This document shows positions 1 through 6,129 of a stretch of 6,129 bases of DNA, piece after piece. The position numbers and the translations under genes are program-made. Origin of the DNA: an uncultured Dictyoglomus sp. (GTDB lineage Bacteria; Dictyoglomota; Dictyoglomia; Dictyoglomales; Dictyoglomaceae); NCBI GenBank assembly GCA_938039765.1, contig CALHTV010000040.1, forward strand, positions 1 through 6,129, in the 5' to 3' direction. The number at the start of each line of letters is the position of its first letter. Position 1 is the first letter of the stretch. The notes beneath the pieces were generated by a model that worked only from the letters and a program-made list of their open reading frames with translations, was not told where the DNA came from and searched no databases.

Positions 1-536
1 TTAAAAACGGAAAAGTAAAAGAGGTAGATATAGGTATGTTAGATGGGAGATATTTTGTGGGTATTGCGGGAACAGGTTTTGTGGGAGATGTTAATTATAA
101 TTCAAATAAATTGAATTTGACAGGTTTTAAAGGTTATATAGTATCAGTTTTTACTACCTTAAAGACCTTTAAATATCCGGAATGTGAGATCCTATTTGAC
201 GGAACTTCCTGGATAGGAAATATAACCCTTGTAGTTTTGGGGAATACTTCTTATTACGGAGGGGGAATGAGACTTCTTCCTGACTCAAGGCTTGATGATG
301 GATTTTTTGATATTGGTATAGTTAAGAAAATTTCTCCTATAGAGTTGATCTTAACTTTTCCATTAGTTTACATAGGAAAGCATACCATCAATCCTCATAT
401 TAAAATATATAGAGGAAAAGAGGTAACTATAAGATCAAAGGAGGATCTTATAATAAGTTTTGACGGAGAACTTATGGTACGAAAAGAAATTACCTTTATA
501 AACGTACCAAGATTCCAAAAAGTTATTGGGGGGTAG
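1..536 (+). CDS. Diacylglycerol kinase / YegS-type lipid kinase, C-terminal part (5' truncated by window)
   Basis: Seen: the frame is open to the left edge (first full codon at 3), so the ATG at 36 is internal and the true start and N-terminal ATP-binding half lie upstream. Counting from codon 3, the visible 177 residues show the family's C-terminal signature: a GxGFVGDV-like segment, GNTSYYGGG at about 80-88, LPDSRLDDGFFD at about 92-103, and DGE at 154-156. Family knowledge: in DgkB/YegS kinases the LDDG region helps hold a structural metal, and the DGE glutamate is proposed as the general base. These enzymes phosphorylate diacylglycerol or related lipids to phosphatidic-acid-type products at the inner membrane face. 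Neighbours: the stop lies 7 bases before the DUF2905 start. Substrate is not determined; a sphingosine-kinase-like or other lipid kinase is possible. The family call is firm, the exact substrate is not. Confidence 0.88.
   Translation, partial: KNGKVKEVDIGMLDGRYFVGIAGTGFVGDVNYNSNKLNLTGFKGYIVSVFTTLKTFKYPECEILFDGTSWIGNITLVVLGNTSYYGGGMRLLPDSRLDDGFFDIGIVKKISPIELILTFPLVYIGKHTINPHIKIYRGKEVTIRSKEDLIISFDGELMVRKEITFINVPRFQKVIGG
428..452 (+). repeat. Perfect 9-bp inverted repeat within dagK
   Basis: Bases 428-436 (TATAAGATC) and 444-452 (GATCTTATA) are exact reverse complements around a 7-base loop, AAAGGAG, which resembles a Shine-Dalgarno sequence. The stem has only two G:C pairs and no T-run directly follows, so it is not a standard terminator. 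No start codon sits at a suitable distance after the loop. It lies in the coding part of the lipid kinase and may be chance in AT-rich DNA. Confidence 0.4.
528..533 (+). promoter_or_regulatory. Probable ribosome binding site of the DUF2905 gene (G6 run)
   Basis: A run of six G followed by T sits 10 bases before the ATG at 544 and can pair with the anti-Shine-Dalgarno sequence if one G:U wobble is allowed. It also encodes the last two glycines of the lipid kinase. It favours the ATG at 544 over the TTG at 526, which lies upstream of this site, and over the ATG at 553, which is farther away. Confidence 0.5.
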
Positions 537-543
537 AGATCCT

Positions 544-765
544 ATGTCTTTTATGGGGAAATGGTTGATATTTTTTGGAATCATCTTAATTATTTTAGGC
601 CTTCTTTTTATATTCTTTGAGAAAATGCCTTTTTTAGGTAAGCTTCCGGGCGATATAAGAATCGAAAGGAAAAATTTTGTTTTTTATTTTCCCATTACTA
701 CCTCTATTCTTCTAAGTTTGATTTTAACTATTATTTTAAATGTAATTTTACGTCTTAGAAAATAA
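544..765 (+). CDS. DUF2905 family small membrane protein
   Basis: Seen: 73 residues from the ATG at 544. There are two hydrophobic helices (about 7-25 and 50-70) joined by a short charged loop with the pattern MPFLGKLPGDIRIER (28-42), then an aromatic stretch NFVFYFP (44-50). That loop and the TTSILLSLILT start of helix 2 are the family's hallmark, and the length is normal. Function is unknown; it is an integral membrane protein by inference. Start choice: ATG 544 has a G-rich site 10 bases upstream; ATG 553 would give 70 residues beginning MGKW and also fits the family; TTG 526 would add six residues and overlap the previous gene. Context: in many low-GC bacteria this family sits beside spoIID, queA or ruvB, which suggests a conserved but undefined link to envelope processes. 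The next gene starts 3 bases after its stop. Confidence 0.85.
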   Translation: MSFMGKWLIFFGIILIILGLLFIFFEKMPFLGKLPGDIRIERKNFVFYFPITTSILLSLILTIILNVILRLRK

Positions 766-768
766 TAT

Positions 769-1863
769 ATGCTTAAGAAATTTCTTCTTCTCATTGCTAA
801 TATAATATCTTTATTTTTCCTTAGTTTTTCTTATTCTCAAGATATTCCTACAATCAGAATAGGATTAGAAAAAGTTAGTAGAACACTCTCTTTTTCAAAT
901 GTGGGTAAGATGGCTACTGATTATTTAGATATGGAGGTGGAAGGAAAAGGTTTTGTTAAAATTGAGGTAAGAGATAGTACAGCTTTTATAGAAACTGTAA
1001 ATGGTCTTTTGCAAGTTACGCTTCCCTTGAGAATTTATCCAAATGGCTACTTCATTAACTATAACTCAAATCATTATAGAGGCTATTTAGAGATTTCTCC
1101 TAATAGCTGGTTGATAAATGTTTTAAATATTGAGGAATACCTATTTTCTGTAGTTCCTTCAGAAATGCCTGCTTATTATCCTTTAGAGGCTTTAAAAGCT
1201 CAGGCAGTAGCATCTCGGACGTATGCTTTGGTAAATAGGGGAAGGCATGGAGAATTTGATCTTTGCAGTACAGTTCATTGTCAGGTATATAAAGGTATAA
1301 GAGCTGAAAATGACAAAAGTACTAGAGCTGTATTAGAAACAATGGGAGAAGTGGCAGTTTACAATAATCAATTAATTAAGGCCTTTTTTCATTCCTCTTC
1401 TGGAGGATATACTGAGGATTGTAAATATGTTTGGGGTGGGGATATACCTTATCTAAAGGGAGTAAAAGATGTGGATGAACTTTTGAATGATTCGTGGGTT
1501 AGAGTTATTGCTGTTAATGAGCTTTTTGAAAAACTAAGTTCTTTAGGAATAAACGTTAATAGGAATTTTTCTCTAGAACTTGAAAAAACAGTTTCAGGAA
1601 GGGTATATAGGATATGGTTGAGGGATTCCGATAAGGCTTATATTTTAATGGGTACTACTTTTAGAAGTTTGTTTAATCTTCCTAGTACTTTATTTGATAT
1701 GATATTGGAAGGTGATGGGCGAATTCTTTTAAAGGGAAGAGGAAATGGGCATGGAGTTGGCCTTTCTCAAAAGGGGGCAAAATTTTTAGCAGAAAAGGGA
1801 TATAATTATAAGGAAATATTAAAATATTATTACCAGGGGGTGGATATTGCGAAATGGTATTGA
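769..1863 (+). CDS. SpoIID/LytB domain protein, probable secreted peptidoglycan lytic transglycosylase
   Basis: Seen: 364 residues. An N-terminal signal peptide (MLKK, hydrophobic core 5-20, possible cleavage near SYS-Q at 23/24) points to export. The SpoIID domain begins near 115: EEYLFSVVPSEMP (122-134) contains E132, aligned with the catalytic glutamate of SpoIID; LEALKAQAVASRTYAL follows (139-154); then a Cys/His cluster C166, H170, C171, then SSSGGYTEDC (209-218) and a C-terminal GRGNGHGVGLSQKGA (323-337). Family knowledge: SpoIID cleaves glycan strands already stripped of peptides and in spore-formers acts in engulfment; homologues are also found in non-sporulators, probably in wall remodelling or division. 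Some homologues bind zinc through Cys and His near this cluster; whether this one does is inference. No clear ribosome site precedes the ATG, which lies 3 bases after the DUF2905 stop, so reinitiation is likely. A later start would remove the signal peptide. The end overlaps queA by 10 bases. Confidence 0.9.
   Translation: MLKKFLLLIANIISLFFLSFSYSQDIPTIRIGLEKVSRTLSFSNVGKMATDYLDMEVEGKGFVKIEVRDSTAFIETVNGLLQVTLPLRIYPNGYFINYNSNHYRGYLEISPNSWLINVLNIEEYLFSVVPSEMPAYYPLEALKAQAVASRTYALVNRGRHGEFDLCSTVHCQVYKGIRAENDKSTRAVLETMGEVAVYNNQLIKAFFHSSSGGYTEDCKYVWGGDIPYLKGVKDVDELLNDSWVRVIAVNELFEKLSSLGINVNRNFSLELEKTVSGRVYRIWLRDSDKAYILMGTTFRSLFNLPSTLFDMILEGDGRILLKGRGNGHGVGLSQKGAKFLAEKGYNYKEILKYYYQGVDIAKWY
1835..1843 (+). 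promoter_or_regulatory. Ribosome binding site of queA, inside spoIID
   Basis: AGGGGGTGG lies 10 bases before the ATG at 1854, within the last codons of the spoIID-like gene. Its distance decides the start: a TTG at 1860, forming a TTGA overlap with the spoIID stop, would be 16 bases away and is less likely, although it would yield an equally typical N terminus. Confidence 0.6.
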
Positions 1864-2873
1864 GATTATCTGACTATGATTATAACTTACCGGAAGAGTT
1901 AATAGCTCAAGAGCCGGTAGAACCTCGAGATGCTTCTAGATTGATGGTAGTAAATAGAAAGACGGGGGATATTAGTTTGTGTATCTTTAGAGATATTAGT
2001 AACTTTCTAAGGGTAGGAGATGTCTTAGTTCTGAATAATACTAAAGTAATACCAGCACGGATCTATGGAAGAAAAGAAACAGGAGCCAAAATCGAGGTTT
2101 TATTACTTAGAAAAATAGGAGACAAGGAATATGAAGCTTTAGTAAAGCCAGGGAAAAGAGCTAAAATAGGTACAAAAATTTATTTTTCAGATAATATTTA
2201 TGCGGAGGTTCTTCAGAAGAAAGAAGAAGGAATTTTTATATTACAATTTTCTAGCGAGGATATAGAAGAAATCTTACCTAAAATTGGAAATATTCCCCTT
2301 CCTCCATATATTAAAAAACCATTAAGAGATCCCTATAGATACCAAACTGTTTATGCTGCAAAAGAAGGTGCTGTTGCAGCTCCAACAGCTGGTCTTCATT
2401 TTACTCAAGAATTATTGAACACTTTAGAGGAGAAGGGGGTGGAGATTTTATATATTACTTTGCATGTTGGATTAGGAACCTTTAGACCAGTAGTGGTGGA
2501 AGATATTACTAAGCATAAAATAGATCCAGAGTACTTTGAAGTAGAAGAAGAGGTAGCAAAGGAAATAAATTTAGCGAAAAAAGAGGGGAGAAGGGTTATA
2601 GCTGTTGGGACTACGGTGGTAAGAGTTCTGGAAGCTCAAGGTAAATCCGGAAAGCTGGAGGCAGGAAGAGGATTAGTAGATTTATTTATTTATCCAGGTT
2701 TTGAGTTTAAAATTATAGATGGATTAATAACTAATTTTCATTTACCTAAATCTACCTTGTTGATGCTTGTGGCTGCTTTTATGGGATATGATTTGATGAA
2801 AAGGGCATATAAAAAAGCGATTGAAGAAAGGATGAGATTTTATAGTTTTGGAGATGCAATGTTTATTTATTAG
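1854..2873 (+). CDS. queA: S-adenosylmethionine:tRNA ribosyltransferase-isomerase QueA
   Basis: Role: cytosolic enzyme that transfers and isomerises the ribose moiety of S-adenosylmethionine onto preQ1 at tRNA position 34, giving epoxyqueuosine, the step after Tgt. Seen: 339 residues, a normal full length. Family segments appear in order: N-terminal LSDYDYNLPEELIAQEP (5-21), NNTKVIPARIYG (61-72), AAPTAGLHF (175-183), LHVGLGTFRPV (203-213), HKIDPEYFEV (221-230), AVGTTVVRVLE (250-260), ITNFHLPKSTLLMLVAAF (292-309) and a C-terminal FYSFGDAMFI (329-338). Nothing expected is missing. It overlaps the upstream gene by 10 bases and ends 13 bases before tgt, the enzyme that makes its substrate, so the pair is almost certainly co-expressed. 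Start: ATG 1854 is chosen by ribosome-site spacing; TTG 1860 would be two codons shorter. Confidence 0.97.
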   Translation: MVLRLSDYDYNLPEELIAQEPVEPRDASRLMVVNRKTGDISLCIFRDISNFLRVGDVLVLNNTKVIPARIYGRKETGAKIEVLLLRKIGDKEYEALVKPGKRAKIGTKIYFSDNIYAEVLQKKEEGIFILQFSSEDIEEILPKIGNIPLPPYIKKPLRDPYRYQTVYAAKEGAVAAPTAGLHFTQELLNTLEEKGVEILYITLHVGLGTFRPVVVEDITKHKIDPEYFEVEEEVAKEINLAKKEGRRVIAVGTTVVRVLEAQGKSGKLEAGRGLVDLFIYPGFEFKIIDGLITNFHLPKSTLLMLVAAFMGYDLMKRAYKKAIEERMRFYSFGDAMFIY

Positions 2874-2883
2874 AGGGAATTGA

Positions 2884-4292
<1,409 letters not shown>

Positions 4293-4310
<18 letters not shown>

Positions 4311-4331
4311 AGAAAGGAGAGATGAAGGATA
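4293..4331 (+). promoter_or_regulatory. Possible secD translation-initiation hairpin and ribosome binding region
   Basis: The secD start has two imperfectly placed ribosome sites: AAGGAG at 4314-4319 (13 bases from the ATG at 4333) and AAGGA at 4325-4329 (3 bases from it). The end of yajC, TATCCTT at 4293-4299, is exactly complementary to AAGGATA at 4325-4331, and TCCTTT (4295-4300) is complementary to AAAGGA (4313-4318). Either pairing would hide a ribosome site until ribosomes finishing yajC open it. This is inferred from base pairing only; stems of 6-7 bp are weak, especially at high temperature. Confidence 0.3.
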
Positions 4332-4336
4332 TATGA
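4322..4336 (+). other. Four-codon ORF (MKDI) ending on the secD start codon
   Basis: ATG at 4322 opens a four-codon frame whose TGA stop (4334-4336) overlaps the secD ATG (4333-4335) in the compact ATGA arrangement often seen in coupled translation. AAGGAG (4314-4319) ends only 2 bases before this ATG, so initiation there would be poor. It could feed ribosomes to secD or could be accidental; there is no evidence that a peptide is made. Confidence 0.2.
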
Positions 4337-5532
4337 ATATTAGACCTGAGATAAAAAGTGCCTTTATTGTTCTTATTGTTGGAGCAGCTCTATGGATTTT
4401 GTTGACCTTTCCTTTTAGATTTGGTCTAGACATAAAGGGAGGTATAAGAGTAACTCTTAAATGTCAAAGAACAGAAGGAGTAGAGATCACAGATGATGCG
4501 GTAAGAAGAACTATTGAAGTTATAAGAAATCGAATTGATCAGTTAGGAGTAACGGAACCTTCTATTTATAAAGAAGGAACAGATAAGATTGTGGTTGAAC
4601 TTCCTGGAATTGAAGATCCAGAAAGGGCTTTAGAAATTATAGGACAAACTGCTTTATTAGAATTTAAGGATGAAACAGGGAAAACTATTCTTACAGGGTC
4701 TGCTTTAAAAACTGCAAAGGTTGAATTCGATCAAGTAGGACAACCTATGGTAAGAGTTGAAATGAATCCTGAAGGAGCTAAAATTTTTGCTGATTTTACT
4801 TCAAAAAATGTAGGTAAGCAAGTTTTTATTCTATTAGATGGTAAAGTTATTTCTAATCCTGTAATAAAAGAGCCTATTACTGAAGGGGTAGGGGTAATAA
4901 CAGGAAGGTTTACCATAGATGAAGCTCAGAAATTGGCTATTCTTCTTAGAGCTGGTGCTCTTCCAGTACCAGTGAAAGTTATCGAAAACAGAACTATTGA
5001 TCCTACTTTAGGAAGGGACACTATGGAAGCTGCTTATAAAGCTGGTATTATCGGAGCTATATTAGTAATTGTCTTTATGATCCTTGTATTTAGATTTTTG
5101 GGAGTTGTAGCTGATATAGCTCTTTTAATTTATATAGTATTGGATCTTGCAGTTTTAAAACTTTTAAATGCTACTCTAACTTTACCTGGAATAGCAGGAA
5201 TAATACTTTCTATTGGTATGGCTGTAGATGCTAATTGCTTAATTTTTGCAAGAATGAGAGAAGAATATATGCAAAAGAAAACTCCAATGGCATCTCTTGA
5301 TGCTGGTTTTAGAAATGCTCTTAGAGCCATTATTGATAGCAATGTTACAACTTTATTGGCTGCTCTTATATTATTCTATTTTGGTACAGGTCCTATAAGA
5401 GGATTTGCAGTAACCTTATCCTTAGGTGTTGTTCTTAGTATGTTTACTTCTATTATCGTGACTCGCACTTTACTTGAAAATTTATTATCTTTGCCACTAT
5501 TTAAAAAAGCCACTAAGTTATTGGGACTTTAG
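4333..5532 (+). CDS. secD: Protein translocase subunit SecD
   Basis: Role: with SecF forms the membrane complex that uses the ion gradient to complete export of proteins through SecYEG. Seen: 399 residues, six predicted transmembrane helices (about 9-26, 235-254, 256-277, 282-303, 335-351, 357-379) and one large extracytoplasmic domain between helices 1 and 2. Conserved segments: FGLDIKGGI (30-38), RNRIDQLGVTEPSI (65-78), LLRAGALPVPV (204-214), GIAGIILSIGMAVDAN (286-301) and DSNVTTLLAALILFYF (335-350). D299 in the fourth helix probably matches the proton-path aspartate (D340) of Thermus SecDF. It is much shorter than E. coli SecD (615), mainly in the extracytoplasmic region; this compact form is common in low-GC and thermophilic bacteria that encode SecD and SecF separately. 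The ATG at 4333 is the only reasonable start. secF begins 15 bases after its stop. Confidence 0.97.
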   Translation: MNIRPEIKSAFIVLIVGAALWILLTFPFRFGLDIKGGIRVTLKCQRTEGVEITDDAVRRTIEVIRNRIDQLGVTEPSIYKEGTDKIVVELPGIEDPERALEIIGQTALLEFKDETGKTILTGSALKTAKVEFDQVGQPMVRVEMNPEGAKIFADFTSKNVGKQVFILLDGKVISNPVIKEPITEGVGVITGRFTIDEAQKLAILLRAGALPVPVKVIENRTIDPTLGRDTMEAAYKAGIIGAILVIVFMILVFRFLGVVADIALLIYIVLDLAVLKLLNATLTLPGIAGIILSIGMAVDANCLIFARMREEYMQKKTPMASLDAGFRNALRAIIDSNVTTLLAALILFYFGTGPIRGFAVTLSLGVVLSMFTSIIVTRTLLENLLSLPLFKKATKLLGL

Positions 5533-5534
5533 AA

Positions 5535-5540
5535 GGGAGG
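5535..5540 (+). promoter_or_regulatory. Ribosome binding site defining the GTG start of secF
   Basis: GGGAGG lies 7 bases before the GTG at 5548. This strong, well-spaced site supports GTG as start; the next in-frame ATG (residue 17) falls inside the first membrane helix. Confidence 0.75.
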
Positions 5541-5547
5541 AAGTTTT

Positions 5548-6129
5548 GTGAAAAGGGAAATAAACTTTTTAGGTAAGAAGACTAGAAGATTTCTGATGCT
5601 AATTTCCTTCTTGTTTATTTGTGTAGGTATGTTTTTCTTTTTCACGAAGGGATTGAATTATAGTATTGATTTCCAAAGCGGAAGTGTTATTTACTATAAA
5701 CTGGAAAATCCATTAAATAGCAGTCAAATAACAAATATTAGAAATATTGCAAAGGGTTTGTACGAAAAAGCAACAGTTCAGACTGGTTCTGATGGGAAAG
5801 AAATTTGGATTAGAACGAAATTCTTAGAGGAAAAAGATTTAGATAAAATTACTAAGGAAGTAGAGAAAATAGCAGGAAGGTATATAGGAAGAGAAATAAC
5901 TACAATTGAGCCTACCATAAGTAAAGAATTAAGAGAAAAAGCTATTCTTGCCTCTATTCTTGCAATTCTTGTAATGCTTGTATACATAACTGTAAGATTT
6001 AGATTTGACTTTGCAATATCAGCTATAATTAACGAGGCTTTTGTTCTTCTTGCTGCTATTTCTCTGTTTGCTATTTTTCAATGGGAAGTTAGTCCATCTT
6101 TTATTGCTGCTATCTTAACTTTGTTAGGT
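5548..6129 (+). CDS. secF: Protein translocase subunit SecF, N-terminal part (3' truncated by window)
   Basis: Role: partner of SecD in the ion-gradient-driven export complex. Seen: 194 codons, open to the right edge. Residues 1-13 are basic, helix 1 is about 14-33, an extracytoplasmic domain follows, then EPTISKELREKA (121-132), helix 2 (about 131-149), helix 3 (about 156-176), and a fourth begins at 184 with IAAILTLLG, cut just before the expected YSxND motif. Expected full length is roughly 290-310, so about one third is missing. Start: GTG with a good ribosome site. Odd: the family motif after helix 1, normally GIDFxGG, reads SIDFQSGS (39-46), losing one glycine of the pair, and the usual GP before TxxxEL reads EP (121-122). 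Topology, position after secD and the remaining motifs still make SecF nearly certain; both changes are read directly from the codons. Confidence 0.94.
   Translation, partial: MKREINFLGKKTRRFLMLISFLFICVGMFFFFTKGLNYSIDFQSGSVIYYKLENPLNSSQITNIRNIAKGLYEKATVQTGSDGKEIWIRTKFLEEKDLDKITKEVEKIAGRYIGREITTIEPTISKELREKAILASILAILVMLVYITVRFRFDFAISAIINEAFVLLAAISLFAIFQWEVSPSFIAAILTLLG

Noticed and set aside
36..38. ATG at 36 as the start of the lipid kinase gene
   Set aside because: The frame is open upstream to the window edge and the upstream residues continue the family's expected sequence; a start here would lack the whole ATP-binding half.
117..144. Exact TTGACA at 117-122 with a 16-base spacer to TAGTAT (139-144), resembling a sigma-70 promoter
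   Set aside because: It lies in the conserved coding region of the lipid kinase; the -10 match is only 4 of 6 and such hits are frequent in AT-rich DNA. Transcript mapping would be needed to revive it.
526..528. TTG at 526 as the start of the DUF2905 gene
   Set aside because: It lies upstream of the probable G-rich ribosome site and adds six residues not typical of the family; ATG 544 fits better.
186..545. GAGATCCTAT occurring at 186-195 and 536-545
   Set aside because: A ten-base match without flanking similarity is expected by chance in a window of this size and composition.
4731..5342. Two minus-strand open frames (4731-4916, 5130-5342) within secD
   Set aside because: Both mirror the codon pattern of the conserved secD sequence and have no domain features of their own.
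5778..5987. Minus-strand open frame of 69 codons within secF
   Set aside because: It is opposite the secF extracytoplasmic domain and helix 2 and has no independent support.

Overview
The window is a densely packed, single-strand piece of bacterial chromosome. Eight protein genes all read on the plus strand. The first is cut at its 5' end and the last at its 3' end. The order is lipid kinase (dagK-like), DUF2905 membrane protein, SpoIID/LytB-type protein, queA, tgt, yajC, secD, secF. No gap between genes exceeds 22 bases, and spoIID/queA and tgt/yajC overlap. I see no promoter, terminator, RNA gene, mobile element, CRISPR array or long repeat, so the window looks like the interior of one operon whose ends lie outside.

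The DNA is strongly AT-rich. Arginine is mostly AGA/AGG, ATA is common for isoleucine, and the proteins are rich in Lys, Glu and Ile, a pattern typical of low-GC thermophilic anaerobes. Clostridia and several deep-branching thermophiles share the core order DUF2905 - spoIID - queA - tgt - yajC - secD - secF, usually downstream of ruvA-ruvB. My best guess is a Dictyoglomus-like thermophile or a related low-GC lineage. This rests on protein style and gene order, not on a database match.

Region 1-1863 concerns the envelope. It holds the C-terminal half of a cytosolic diacylglycerol/lipid kinase, a tiny two-helix membrane protein of unknown function, and a secreted SpoIID/LytB-domain protein that probably cleaves peptidoglycan glycan strands. 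Region 1854-4053 encodes two queuosine tRNA enzymes: Tgt inserts preQ1 at the anticodon wobble base and QueA then modifies it to epoxyqueuosine. Region 4032-6129 encodes the Sec accessory complex YajC-SecD-SecF, which pulls exported proteins across the membrane using the proton or sodium gradient.

The genes fall into three functional blocks (envelope, tRNA modification, secretion) that are probably co-transcribed and in places translationally coupled. All intact genes look functional. I found no convincing new system. The points worth a second look are modest: the uncharacterised DUF2905 protein in this setting, a SpoIID protein in a probable non-sporulator, divergent motifs in SecF and Tgt, a four-codon ORF with possible ribosome-site sequestration before secD, a 9-bp hairpin inside dagK, and an A8 tract in yajC.
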